Positions 10,701-24,064 of a DNA stretch of 64,000 bases are shown here, piece after piece. The notes beneath the pieces were generated by a model. It did no database searches and was not told where the DNA came from. It saw only the letters and a list, made by a program, of their open reading frames with translations. How positions within the stretch are numbered: the first letter of the stretch is position 1; each line of letters begins with the position of its first letter. This DNA is from Sphagnum compactum (taxonomy: Eukaryota; Bryophyta; Sphagnopsida; Sphagnales): positions 3,211,731 through 3,275,730 of the forward strand of contig OZ234499.1 in assembly GCA_965153455.1 (NCBI GenBank), read 5' to 3'. A program made the position numbers and the translations under genes.

Positions 10701-13700
10701 CCTTTTTTGTCTTTTTTACCTAGTCTTTTTTAACCATGTAAAGACACATTTATGGATGATTATGATGGAATCTAGAATTGTAATAGTTTAAAATATAATC
10801 CTTTTGAAATTTTTGACAACTTTTGATTCATTATTTTTTGGAGGGATCAAAATATAAGGTAAAAGAGGACTTTAGTAAGGATTAAGCCCTTTTCATCCTC
10901 TGTAGTACACCTTAAAGGATTTTCACCCTTTGTAGTTTATAAATGGAACTAAACATGGTTTTCAAATTTGACCTAGAAATTTTAGAATTCAAAAAAAATG
11001 TCAAAACAAGAATAAGAAAAACTTGCACATGAGGAACCTACTAGATTTTTAAAATATCAAACTAAGATCAAAGGTTCTTTTTAAAATTTTAAAAGAAGAA
11101 TTGACCAAAGTATATACCCAAGTTGTTTAATTATTGAAAAATATATTGATCACCTACCATCTAATTATTAATTCTTTTGAAAATTGATAAATAACATACC
11201 TACATGGTACATATCATTTTTCATAATTCCCTTATAGGCCAAGTTTTGAGTTTTCAAATTTTGAGAACCTATCCACCTTAAAACCCTAAACATGTCTACA
11301 ATAAAAAAAATTAATAATATACACCAATAGGATTTTAGGAAAAAAAAACTATGTTTACAACTAGATTCATAGCCATTTTGGATGGAATGACTATAGTCAC
11401 TAGAGTTGTGCCAAACAACTTGCTTAAACAATTGAAAATGACATGTGTCAAGTTGCGTCCAAAACAACTATGTGTAATGTCCACATAGATTTCCAATTAA
11501 AATAAAAATATGTAATCATTTTATAGTCATTTAAAACACATGTAATCATGTTACAGTCATTTAGGACACCATGTAGTCATATTATAGTCATTTATGATCA
11601 AATTTAGAATGTCATTACAAAGAATTGAACCTTCATCTCCATTGCCACAAACCAACTCTTCAACCATCCAACCAATACTTCAACTTGTGATATATTATGT
11701 CATCACATAAATATAAACATGTATATTTCAAATCTTATGCATATTCATATTAGTATTTAATTATGTAAGTTCATAATAAATTAATTTCACATTTTAATTA
11801 CATATTTATATTTTATAACTAAATATTTTTAATTCAATATTAAAATTTAATCTTTTAAAATTCTGATTTCAGTTATAAATTAAATATAATTTGTAATTTC
11901 TTAATACTTAATATTTAATATTTACATTTTGATTTTTAAAGAATTAAATTAAAATGATTTAAGTTTTTGGGCCATAAATTAAAATTAAAATTAATCCATA
12001 TTTTTAATTCCATTCTTCTATAAAAATTGTAATTTTCAAATCTTCAGATGTAAATATATTATATCAATTTAAAATATTTATTTCAAGAATTTCATTGTAA
12101 AATTTTATACTATAAACATACACATAAATATCACATGACTTCATTTTTAAAAATAAATTTAATTAGCATTGATTAAACCTTTATACTTGTATGCATGTCA
12201 TTTGTAAAAATAACAAACTAAAATATAACATTTTTATAAATCCTTAAATAATGATTCCACTTGAACTTTGTATACACACGTGTTTTCATGTAATGCGTAC
12301 ATGATTATTGTCATTACAAAATGACCTATGAATTTTTTTATGAATGTACATGTTAAATTATATTTTATGATATATGATGTCAATCATTATTTACATTTTC
12401 AATATAATTCACAATATGCAATTAAAGTATGACTACAGTTACATGAATTTGATTACATATTTACACCATGTGGCAAAATTACACATGTTAAATGTAAAGT
12501 GGTGGACATTAATTTTTCACATCATATCTTAAATAATCTTACAATTTGTTTAATAGGTAGTTGCGTAAAATACCAAATCCTTTAAGTATCATATGCAATA
12601 TCATGATGTCATAGTTATTATTGTTGGTTAGTCATTTTAACAACTTTATATCTTTAGCATGAGAGTATATGAAATTGAATACATGCCCACATTATGTTCA
12701 ACATTCATTCCATTCACCAATTAGTTGTAATAACCACTAAATTGCAACTACACATATTGCCACATAAGCTAGATAGTTGCAAATATGGTTCATAGTTGTT
12801 TATTTAGTTATTGAAGATCACTAGTTGTTTAAGAAGTGGTTGCATAGGACATGAATTTTTTTTAGTGATACAAACTAAATTTTATTATAAAAATCCTTAT
12901 AACATACTCTACCTAGGCAATATAACCAATGCTTCTCAAGGTAGGTATTTGATAATTGAACTTATTGCATAACTAGCAGGTATTACCAAAAATTAATGCA
13001 ATAAATTGATAACTAATGAATGTAAATTTTGAAAAGAATGATATCAATTGGACCACATATGGTATTGATATAAACTAGCTAGCCAATTATGAAAAGAAAA
13101 CAATAATTGATTAACATTATTATTATTTTTCTCAAATTTGTGAAATAGGTGGTTGCTACCATACAAAAGAATTTCGAAGGTTTAGCCAAATTTGGCTATA
13201 TGTCAAAGAAGAAAATAGAAAAGTTTAAGAATCGTGCTACATGTGATTGACATGCTAGAAACTATTGTCTAAATATTGCAACATGGGCCCATTTTTCCTC
13301 ATATTATAGTGACATAGCCCTATTTTTTCCAAAAAAACCCATTTACACCATTCACAACCCTTTTTTTTGTCATTAAGATGCAAAATTTCACCCCACATAA
13401 ATCATTAACCAACCCTATATATACATGTTTTATTTTAACCTCATGTATATATGTTCTTCATAACATTCAAAATGTGGTCTCAAGGACCCAATACTAGGAC
13501 TCGGTATGAAAATTGATAGTCCATAGTCCATACCTATGTGAGGCATGTATTTGTTTTTTTTGGTAATAGTTGAGTCTAGGTACTTGAAAATAAAAAATTC
13601 AAAGAATCTCTTGAGTGTAATTTTTTAATTTTTAGGGGATTTAAAGAAGCATTCAAATCTAAATCATAGAAACCCAAAATAAGGTAGTTATGAGGTGGGG

Positions 13701-14400
13701 GTGAAGCTAGGGTATGTGATTAACCAGGTGTGATGGATGTGAACATTAGACACCATCTTCCAATACATGGAATTCATCCATAATGTTTATCCAAGGTGAA
13801 AGCATGGTAAAATATACACAAAAAACAGTGTAAACAATAAAATATTAGGGTCTTTAAATAAAAGGATTAACAAGTAGATGATTTTATGGGGATTATTATT
13901 TATCTTTTTAGTACATTATTTCTTAAATCTTGTTTGCATGGACTTCAAAAGCTAAATTGCTATAATCATGTTTTTTAAAGCTATTTGTAAGTATTTGAAT
14001 TAGACTCAAAATTTGTGGTAGTTTGAAAAATAAAGTTCAAGTACTTGAAAATAGGTCAAATATTTTTGCAAATATTTGGATTTTTTTCCAAGCACCTCAA
14101 TATTGATGTGGTGAACATTCTAATATAATTTTTTTGGTTAATGGAATTTTTTTCATAGTTAAAATCAGCCTCAACCCTTAAAAAATGACATAATTTTTGG
14201 GGATATTTTTGGGGTGTTTTTTAAAGTCCAAATGATATGACACAAATTGCTTTGAAAAGCTAGAGGGATACTAAAGATGCCCATGAAAAAAAGTAAAAAA
14301 ATTCACTTGTTTTGAAATGTTGAAAGAAGGTTAGAAGTTTGAAACACTATCTTTTTGGTGTTTTCAAGTAGAAAACAAGGTAACAAGTATGTACAAAATA
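7760..14400. other. AT-rich, gene-free stretch
   Basis: Long runs of A/T-rich sequence with stops in all frames. Apart from a simple-sequence tract at 9.18 kb I see no coding, RNA-gene or transposon-end signal. The first part could be LTR sequence if the tract at 7684-7701 is genuine. Confidence 0.5.
9182..9224. repeat. Compound microsatellite (AAT)n-(TA)n
   Basis: About eight AAT triplets are followed directly by about nine TA dinucleotides. Confidence 0.95.
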
Positions 14401-14407
14401 TCTTACT

Positions 14408-14705
14408 TGCACCCTATATAACTCTTAACTAAGTCTTATTTAACTTTCAATTAAATTCTAATTAACTTTCAATTAAGTTTTAGTTAATTTTAAATGAAAT
14501 CTTAGTTAACTTTTAGTTAAGACCTAATTAAATTTTAGTTAATTCCTAGTTGAGTCCCAGTTGAGTCCTAATTAATTTGTAATTAAGTCTTAGTTAACTT
14601 TTAGTTTAGTTTTAATTAAGTCTAGTTAATTCCTAGTTGAATCCTAGTTAAGTTCGAGTTAACTTTTAGTTAAATTTTAGTTAATTCATAGTTGACTTCC
14701 AGTTA
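14408..14705. repeat. Tandem array of the word TTAGTTAA, about 11-22 bp period
   Basis: Variants of TCTTAGTTAACTTTTAGTTAAG fill the whole interval without coding potential. Substitutions are spread evenly, giving a diverged short-unit satellite. Confidence 0.8.
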
Positions 14706-15522
14706 GGAAGGTTCCCAAAAAGCTTTTTTTACTTGATGCACACATAGAAGCTTCCTTGGAAGTTTTTTTGAAATAGGTCCCCAAAAGGGTATAAATAGGA
14801 GTAGGACCTTTCATTTCCTTCAATATGTTCAACATTAGTCTTATGCATGATCTTACACCAAAGCCTTGTCATGTTCTTTTCATGTTCATGTTTTGCAAAT
14901 GCTAGCATAATAAAGATCCATTTTCATGTTTGTCTTGCACATTTCACGTTCTTGTTTTTAATTCTTGTGTTCTTATTTTCAAATCACATAATCTTGTCTT
15001 ATTCCTTGTTTAGAATTTAGACTTAAACCTTTCCTTTAGCCTTTGTTCTTGTGGTTTTTCATGTCTTTGACACCATGTATAAGGCTAGACTTTCTTATCA
15101 AAAACTTGGAAGAGTACGAAAAGGTTATTTTGTCATGGTTTTTGAAATACCCCTTTAAAAACACATGTCGAATTTTTAACAATGTCCTACAAAACTAAGT
15201 TTTTGCCAAGTCTTTAAAGCTTTGACAAATAATCTTAAATCTTTTAAACATACATAATAGGCTACTATTAGTATTAGAAATCTTTTTTTTTTTAATGATA
15301 AATTTTGGTAAAAACAAAACCCATTTTGGATAGGTGCAAAAAAAACCTCCCATCATTTTGGACAAGTCATTTTGAACCTGTCCATTGTGACTAGGCCATG
15401 TACTTTCTTATTAAACCTAAGTTGGCATTTTTTTCTACTCATTTCAACTAGTACTTTTGATTAGTCAATATAATAATCAAATGATTTTTTGACTAGTCAA
15501 ACAACATTTTGACTAAGCAAAT

Positions 15523-15742
15523 GCCATGTGGCATTTAAACAATGCCCACCCAAGTTAAGCCACGTGGCATCTAAACATTGGCCACCTAGGCTATGCCACA
15601 TGACATTTAAACATTGGTCATCTAGGCTATGCGTAACATTTAACATTGGTCATTTAGGTTATGCCACATGGCATTTAAACATTGGCCATTAAGTTATGCC
15701 ATGTGGCATTTAAACATTGGCCACTAGGCTATGCCACGTGGA
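15523..15742. repeat. About 37-bp tandem repeat carrying a GCCACGTGGC palindrome
   Basis: About six units consist of GCCAYGTGGC, then ATTTAAACATTGGCCA, then CTAGGCTAT. The palindrome contains the CACGTG (G-box) core in at least two units and CATGTG or CACATG in others. Unit length varies from about 33 to 38 bp. Confidence 0.85.
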
Positions 15743-16680
15743 TAGAACCTAAATAACCTAGGTTAGACCTAAAATTAGATACTTACTCCTAAGGTCCCTA
15801 TGTTTAGGAACTTACAACCTAAACTTCTAGGTCTAGGTCTAGGAATCTATAACTAACAACTAGGTGTAAAAGCCTGAAGTAGGCTAGGGCAACGTAAGTT
15901 ATGACCTTTCCTAGGCTTAAATGTACACCACCTAAATTAAGTCTACACCTAGATGACCTAGGTAGGAAAATCTTATTTCATTGTGAATTTGGACTTTAAG
16001 GTTGAACCTTTTTAATTGGCTCATCCCAAGTGGCCTTCCTTTTAAAAATATTTCTTATGTGTTGGATGCTTATGGTGCATCTATTTGTATTGCACATCAT
16101 TTGGAAAGGATGACAAACAATATAGGACAAACTTTTGGGAAGGAAAAACATTTTCATGTCCACACAACATTAGAGCCTTTTAGTTCACACAACATTATTC
16201 CTAAATAACTATGTAAGATACATCAATTATGTAAATAAATAAATACAAAGGTAGGTAAATATGTATGTTAATTAAATAAAAATAAAAATTGTAATAGTTA
16301 ATGTTTAGTTATTTAGTTATAAATAATAATTACAACCAAATTATAACTAATCCTTACAAATTTGACCTAATTCATTATATATTATCAACAATGTATTTGT
16401 AATAATTAATATTTAAATACATATTCATTAGTGTATTTTAGGTGAATAACTAGTTGACTAACTAATAATTTATCATAAGTATATAAATGGCCTACCCTAA
16501 CCTATATAACTAGGTTACCTATAAGCTAAAATATAGGTAAATAGGTGGAATATAAGTAGCATATGTATTAAAAAATACATTTACATATAAGCTAATTGTA
16601 TTTAGATTATTTAGTCACATACTTACATTACATAAGTTAAATAGGTGGCTAATTTAACCTAAGAAAAATTAATTGTGGCA
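15743..16680. other. Low-complexity CCTAGG/TAGG-rich sequence, no gene
   Basis: 15.75-15.99 kb is rich in CCTAGGT-type words and resembles the AGGT tract at 56.7 kb. The rest is AT-rich with no supported ORF; a 68-codon frame at 16002-16208 has no recognisable content. Confidence 0.5.
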
Positions 16681-17923
16681 AAACTAATGATTAATAAAAT
16701 AATGTTTAAACCAAACACAACTAAAATAATCATGGCAAATTAATGATTATTGAACTAATAATGGTTAAACCACCCAAATTATGGAAAAACCAATTATGCA
16801 AAAATCAATTATGATTAAAATAAACATGACTGAAATAATTATGGTTAAAATCAAAATTGTTAAAATATTTATAGCAAAATTAAACATGGTTAAACTAGAA
16901 ATGGTTAAATTAACCATGACTAAATAAATATGGTTAAAATAACCATTAATAAATCTAATATGGCTATAGTAATTAATGAATAAATAATTTATGGCAAAAC
17001 TAATTATGTAAAAAGTAATTATGACTAAAATAAACATGAATGAAATAATTATGGCTAAAATCAAAATGATTAAACTAATTATGAAAAATTAAACATGGCT
17101 AAATTAGAAACAGTTAAACTAATCATGAGTAAATAAATTTGGCTAAACCATTGATAAAGCTTATATGGTTAAAATAACTAAAGAATAAATATTTTATGGA
17201 AAAACCAATTATGCAAAAAATAATTACGACTAAAATAAACATGAATGAAATAATTATGGCTAAAATCCAAATGGTTAAAATATTTATGGCAAAATTAAAC
17301 ATGGCTAAACTAAAAATGGATAAACCAACCATGAATGAATAAATGTGGCTAAACTAACCTTTAATAAAGTTAATACGGTTAAATTAACTAATGAATAAAT
17401 ATTTTATGACAAAACCAATTATGGAAAACTTAATTATGACTAAAATAAACATGAATGAAATAATTATGGCTAAAATCAAAATGATTAAAATAATATAGCA
17501 AAATTAAACATGGCTAAACTAGAAATGGTTGCACTAACCATGAATAAATAAATTTGGTTAAACCAACCGTTAATAAGATTAATATGGCTAAACTAACTAA
17601 TGAATAAATATATTATGTCAAAACAATTTATGCAAAAACTAATTATGACTAAAATTAACATGAATGAAATAATTATGGCTAAAATCAAAATGATTAAAAT
17701 AATTATTGAAAAATGAAAAGTGGCTAAAGAAAAAATGGTTAATTAAATATGAGTAAATACATTTGGCTTAACTAACCATTAACAAAATTAATATGGCTAA
17801 AGTAACTAATGAATAAATATTTTATGGAAAAACCAATTATGCAAAAATTAATTATGACTAAAATAAACATGAATGAAATGATTATGGCTAAAATAATTAT
17901 GGCAAAACCAACCATGGTTAAAA
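16680..17923. repeat. Higher-order satellite, about 207-211 bp unit built of ATGGCTAAA monomers
   Basis: The word TGAATAAATATTTTATG and its variants recur at about 16976, 17182, 17391, 17602 and 17811, giving a period near 208 bp over five to six units. Inside each unit, 15-22 bp monomers of the form ATGGYTAAA recur with different following bases, so this is a nested satellite. Minus-strand frames are open by composition and look like membrane proteins, but they are only satellite translations. Confidence 0.9.
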
Positions 17924-18020
17924 CACTAGTAAAAAAACCGCATTTTTCGATCAAAAATAGTTGCAAAAGACACTTTTAGTTGCCTAAGACAAGTCGAAAA
18001 ATGGGGTTTTTCTTCTAGTG
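17924..18020. mobile_element. 97-bp miniature CACTA-ended transposon (MITE)
   Basis: The element starts CACTAGTAAAAAAACC and ends GGTTTTTCTTCTAGTG. The left 27 bases match the reverse complement of the right 27 at all but three positions. It is flanked on both sides by AAA (17921-17923 and 18021-18023), as expected for the 3-bp target duplication of CACTA (CMC) elements. It lies at the right edge of the 208-bp satellite. At under 100 bp it consists of little more than two terminal repeats and a core of about 40 bp, and must depend on transposase supplied elsewhere. Confidence 0.8.
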
Positions 18021-18023
18021 AAA

Positions 18024-20975
18024 TATGTACAACTAAACAAACTAATGGTTAATTGAACATGATTAAATTGAGCATGGTTAGATTAATTATGGTTAGTTTT
18101 AATTTAAATTAGTTTTTTCATAGGTAGTTGAACCATAATTAATTTCAATATAATCAATTTAACTATAGTTACATAAAACATATATATATATATAGTTTAA
18201 TCATAATTAATTTTGTTATAATTCATTTAGTTATGATTAGCTAACTTTTGACATTTTTCAAGTTTTTTTTAATTGGTCAAACATAATCAAAATGTTTAAA
18301 TGATTAGGGCATTGGCCACTTTAACTAGGCCTACTAGTTAGCCCTATTGATTGAATATAATAGGCGTCCTTATTGATTAAGGCACTTGCCAATTTGACTA
18401 GATTGCGTGGTCTTATTGATTAAGCCATTAACCAATTTGACTAGATGTTATTTTTAAGTCCAATTTGAGTATATATTTGATTTGATTAATTGTCAAATTG
18501 GTTAGTTTAGTCAAATTGATTAATAAAAAAATACCCATTGTCATTCAAGCCCTTGGCCTCTAGTCAAAAATACATGTCCTCTAGTCAAAAAGACCCATTT
18601 AATCAATTTGGTGAGTTTGAAAAAATAGGAATTCGAGTAGTGTATAAGTTTAAGATGCACTAATATTTTGGAAGCTTGAACACATGTGTTACCTGAATGT
18701 ACAAGCAACAATCACAACTAATAATGCTTATTGATTATTTGTAACAATTAAAAATACCTCAAGAGGTTTTTTTCTTTATAATTTAATGGTAACACAATTT
18801 GAATATTAAAAGGTTTTTGATTTGGGTTTTTGAAAAACACCCTACATTATTATTTTTCCCGAATAAGGTTTAGTTATGGATATTTGAAATTTTAAAATCA
18901 CCAATTATGAAGCAAAGGTGGGTGTTAATTTTCAAAAAATGTTGAATAGGAAGGGGGCTCAAGTGTTTTTTAAGTGAGACTTGGCAAGCATATATGCATC
19001 TACTCATTTTGATACTCGGTTAGTACCAAGTGTGAAAATTAATACCCACCCCAAACTGGTCCATACTAAACCAACAAATATCATAAAAAAATGTAACAAC
19101 AAAGAACATGGAATAAACCAACACAATTTTAAGTGAATAATCATAGATCAAAGCCAAAAATTACAACACAAATTTGTAATGATTTGATTTATGAAGGCCT
19201 TTAATTTAATGAATACTCAAATTACATAAAACCATAGGTCTTTAATGATTAGGCCACTCCAATTTCACTTTCATAAGTTCAATTGGTCCATCTTATGGTA
19301 GTTCCAACATATGACTAAAATCAATGACTAACATAGACATTTTGATCCCCACTAATACAACAATGAAAAATTTAGATTGTGTATGAACTCAATCAACAAC
19401 AAAATGGGAATTTCCATGTTTTTTGACACACCACCTAACTAGATTTCCACAATGAGGAATGTTGTTCTCACCCACATATACATATACAAAAGACATACTA
19501 TTATTTGGGTTGACAAAAAGAATTGACAAAGGCAAGATTTGTTCTGTAGGCTTTGTAATAGAATTTCCCAACAAATAATGAACCCTTCCCAATAGAAAGT
19601 TTCCTTTGGAGTTCCTAGGTATGTAGTATTCTCTCCCAATCAACAACAATAAGACAAAATTACAACGAATTAATATCCAACCACATCACAAGAAATTGTC
19701 ATTACACTACTTTCGAAATCCCTAGAACCTTTCATCATTTCCATGAAACCAACCCCTCAAATACATTGCTCAACTTGCACTAACTTTGGGGAAATGCAAG
19801 TGTAACAAAAAATCTATGCCACTTCGAGAACTCAAGTTTCCAACCTAGCATCACGTTTAATAGAAGTTTCACCTGAAAAACATGAACAAATCCATAAAAC
19901 AAAATGAAATGCATGAGGCTCAACTACCTCTACAACATTAGGTGTTTTTTCAAATAGTTGTTGCTTTGACGTTCCCCTTGAGTTGTGCATGTCAAAACCA
20001 ATCAAACAACTCCCATTTTCCCACAACAATGAAGAAGACGCAACCAAACTCCACAATAAGCAACATAGAAACACCATAATCCAACTATTATGCATAATTT
20101 GCAACAAATAAACCAAACACACAAAAAAAGAAAGGAACTATGAAAAATCACGCCCATCATAATTGGTCATTATCGCACATAGCTGCCTAGTGCTTCAACC
20201 ATGAATCATGAAGGCTAGAAAGTTGACAAACTTAATTGGCACAACTAAAGTGGATAGTTCACACATGAATGTACACCTCAACCTTAAATCCAAGTCAAAA
20301 TGGGCCAATTAAAAAACTTAATCAGATTGAAATCACGATGGGTGAATGTGTATCAACTTTTGAACATACCAAACTAATATTGGTATAGGTGTTCTTAAAT
20401 TTTTTTCCATATTTGAAAGATATTAATATTGGATTTTTTTGAAAACAAATGAAGACTGACCTAACAAAATTAGTGTATTTGGTTATAATGTGGTAGAGCA
20501 AGAATTTATGTTAAAAGAAAGGAGGAAATTTTCATTTTTTCAATGGGCAATTTCATTTTGAAAAGTTTTTCTCATTCATTAGGTCTATCTTATGCTAGTA
20601 GGTAAAGACCTTGGGCAAGGGCATTATCAAGATTGGGCCAATATTTGCTTATCCCTTCACATGGGCCCTTATTTTGATAATGCTTTTCACCTTTGAGTTT
20701 TATCCTACACTTTCATACCCAAATTGATACTAGTATTGGGCCAAAATGAACCAGCCCCCATGACTGCACTAGTTGGCCGTTCTATCCATAGGATGGGCTG
20801 GATGATTTGTCTCTTTTTCATTTGCCTCTTTACCTTACATTAACTAACATTCTACCATAATCAATCTTTTGATCATTTTTTTTCATTGCCAATTTTTTCC
20901 CAACCCTGACCTCCATACTACCCACCCACCTAGCTAGCCTACTGACCTAAATCTTAGCCTTGCCTACGAACTAAC
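18024..20975. other. AT-rich region, no gene recognised
   Basis: 18.3-18.45 kb has two loose copies of a 64-bp segment ending in CAATTTGACTAGAT. Minus-strand frames at 19389-19649 and 19832-20122 are open but out of phase with one another and match nothing I know. Confidence 0.45.
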
Positions 20976-21690
20976 AATTAAATCCTTACTTACTTGGCAA
21001 AACTCTTATCTCCTCTTGGTTAAACTTTTATCTTTTGACTAAACCAATATTTCGTTTTAGCTAAACTTATAGTTCTTTTTAGCTAAAATTTTATTTCTTG
21101 GCAAAACCTATATATTTTATTGGTTAAACTTCTATCTCTTGGCTAAACCTATATATCTTACTTGCTAACTTCTATTTCTTAGCTAAACCTATCTAAACTT
21201 ATTGTCTAAACTTCTATCTCTTAATTAAACCTATATTTTTTGGTTAAACTTCTATCTCTTGGTTAAACATATATATCTTTCTGGCTAAACTTTTATCTCT
21301 TCTTGGTTAAACATATATTTCTTGGCTAGACTTATATTTCTTCTTAGTTAAACTTATATTTCTTCTTGGTTAAACTTATATTTATTGGCTAAACTTCTAT
21401 CTCTTCGCTAAACCTATATTTTTTATTGGTTAAATTTATATTTTTTGGATAAACTTCTATCTCTTGGCCAAACTGATATATCTTATTGGCTAAACTTTTA
21501 TCTTTTGGCTAAACCTATATATATTATTGGCTAAATTTTAATCTCTTGGTTAAACTTATATTTCTTCATAGTTAAATCTATATCTTGGCAAAACCTATAT
21601 ATCTTATTAGTTAAACTTTTATCTCTTGGCTAAACCTATATATTTTATTAGCTAAACTTTTCTCTCTTGGCTAAACCTAATGGATGCATA
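20975..21690. repeat. About 41-bp dimeric satellite of GGCTAAACCTATAT monomers
   Basis: Alternating monomers of about 22 bp (GGCTAAACCTATATATCTTATT) and 19 bp (GGCTAAACTTTTATCTCTT) repeat across the interval with drift. The GGYTAAAC core is shared with the satellite at 16.7-17.9 kb. Confidence 0.85.
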
Positions 21691-22940
21691 GGTTTAAATT
21701 TGAAAAATTAAGCAAACCTATGTAATGAACCCTAAAATGTTGAACTGAAACCTTTGTATATAACAAAAAATCCCTACATTGACCCTAAATTAAATAAACA
21801 CAAAAAGAATTGGTTACATAACTTTAATGGTGGAATTTAACAATGTTTTTAGAACTAAATGTTAAACCTAATATTGGAATTTTTTTGCATAACCCTAAAT
21901 TGTGTATGGACTACAAACATTAGATACATCATTGTAATAAAACTATGAAACAATTTTATATAAGTACCAATAAAACTTGTGTTTTAAACCTAATTGGGAG
22001 GGGGGACCCCAACCAGTGGAAAGGTTTTTTATCATTCATACATTTGCCATGGAATCATCTTCATTTTTTTCTCCTTTAATACATGAAAAAGAAAAGAACA
22101 ATAGGAACTTCCTTAGATATATGTGTGTATGTAATACATAAATTCAATTTAAAAATATTCCATGAAAATTATAAAAATGTTAGGAAAAAAGTAACCTTAA
22201 AACAATTAATGACAAAAAGGTGGGTTTAATTTCCTTAGACCATAAACCCAATGTCCTTATTTATTTGAAACATATATTAGGCAAAACTTTAAATTAGGGT
22301 AATGTAACATGAAGATGAGTTGGTTTTAATGTGGGTATTGCAATTTGAAATGCTTCATGGAAAACCCAACCATAAACAAGAAAAGATCAAAAGTATGCAA
22401 TACCTACATATACAAATTGGTTTACGCACCAAGGGGTCCTTTCATGAAAGTGGGCAATGTAATTATATAAAAATATTAAATTACAATTTTTCCTTAAGGT
22501 TATTGTGCGGGTATTTCATGATAAGGATAATGAAGGTATTGCTTAAACATTGTAACATGGTCACAGAATGTGCCAACCCTACTAGATGAGGGTATTGTTT
22601 ATTTGGTTTATAGCACAAATGTAATCCATTCGTGGTGGATGGGGGTATTGTGTGCAACATGGCATAAGATGATCCCAAAATCTACAAATCTCAAAATTAA
22701 AGGTCAAAATTAAAATAAGTGGATTGATACAAAAATGTTCAAGTAACCACATTACAAAAAGGATGGTGATAAAAAAATCATGTTAAGTTAATCTATAATG
22801 GTTCGATACAGAAATGGTGCGTACGTCCACTAAAGTTATATCTATAATTAATCTTCTAAAGAGGACGAACTAGAACAATGCCCATATTGGTGCAATATTT
22901 TGCTGCAACTTTTACAACTTTTGTTGCATGATGAATAAAT
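21690..22940. other. No gene recognised
   Basis: AT-rich sequence. Scattered GGGTATTG words at 22.3-22.65 kb may be diverged relatives of the repeat at 23.76-23.99 kb. Confidence 0.4.
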
Positions 22941-22944
22941 AGTT

Positions 22945-23815
22945 AACGATGTTCAAGTGCAAGTTGAATCGCATTTGCAACAAAGCCTCCTTTGTTGCGC
23001 CCCAAAGCCGAACACAAAAAAAGAAAAAACAAGTTAGATTCCAATGTTAAGATGCAAACAATGTTATATATATATATATATAAGTATGAAATATACCGCC
23101 CATGAATAATTTCGAAATCATGATACATTGATATTACATCCATTTCTTTGGCTTGGTTGTGCTTTTTGGACTTTAATGTCCAATGCCAAGCGCCCCATGC
23201 AACTTCCAAAGGCTTTACATAGGCAAAGTTGCTTGTTCAAATTGCTTCAACAAGGTTTTCATATTTTTCAAGGTATGCCCATGCACTTTGTGGGATGAAC
23301 CCCAACCCCCATGCCAAAATCCCAATGATGCCCAACAACATCTCAGAAGTTAAACGTACCAACAAGGGCCATCTAACCTATGGCATTTGTTGTGCTTGGG
23401 CTTGAAGTTCATCCCACTTTAATTCCACTTTTTTTTTCACTTAATCAATGGCCTTTTTTTCATTCCATTTTTGCCTTGCATGCAGGTTGCTCAAAATACG
23501 AGCACTCATACAACCGTGATCTTGTTGCCTAGGCCCCCTGGGACAAATAGATGGACGCCTTGAATTTTTAGCTTATATTCGAAGGGAGTGTGTTTGCTCC
23601 AAATGCCAATAGACCAACCATTTGGCCACATAAGAACTAGTGCATGCATCCACTTTGCAAAAACATTTTGAACCTTTCTGAACCCATTCACTCACATCTC
23701 CATTCTCATCTTGAATTAGAAGCGAAACCTCTTGAAGTGCAAGATTTGGTACAATTAATGAGGGTATTACATTTGGGCCACCCACCACATATGGAACAAG
23801 ATGAGGGTATTGCAC
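22945..23815 (-). pseudogene. Decayed C2H2-zinc-finger gene
   Basis: One minus-strand frame runs from 23815 to about 23090 across four in-frame stops: TAA at 23573, then TAA, TAG and TGA. It opens with a C-x4-C-x12-H-x4-H finger (CKVDAC ... HLEQTH). The segments QQDHGCMSARILSNLHARQK and RWPLLVRLTSEMLLGIIGIL follow, and a tryptophan-rich stretch ends at HDFEIIHGR. A possible last exon (GRNKGGFVANAIQLALEHR, stop at 22943) follows a TA-repeat-containing intron-like gap. The finger spacing is canonical. The rest looks like a repeat-family or transposon-linked protein, but I cannot name it. Four nonsense codons make it a pseudogene. Confidence 0.6.
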
Positions 23816-23990
23816 TAAAGCAATGCATATAGTGCGAAATTACACTTAGGCCAGCCACCACAATGGCAAAAAAATGAAGGTATTGCACTAAATCAACATA
23901 AATAATGGGGAATTACATAGGTCAACCACCATAATGTTTACAATATGAAGGTATTGCACTAAATCATAACCTTAAAAAATAAGGATGAAA
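23755..23990. repeat. About 72-bp tandem repeat with AGGTATTGCACTAAATC
   Basis: Units begin near 23805, 23878 and 23949, with shorter partial units on each side. The word AGGTATTGCACTAAA and a CCACCACA block recur in each. The array partly overlaps the 5' end of the decayed zinc-finger frame. Confidence 0.75.
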
Positions 23991-24064
23991 GTATTGTGAA
24001 CCAAAAACCAAGGTAATATTCTATGAAAAACATTTGATTAGAAACGTTCAAGTATTGTTACAAA

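Noticed and set aside
16765-17966. Minus-strand ORFs of 64-99 codons rich in Ile/Phe that look like membrane proteins
   Set aside because: They are translations of the 208-bp AT-rich satellite; the same words recur with the satellite period.
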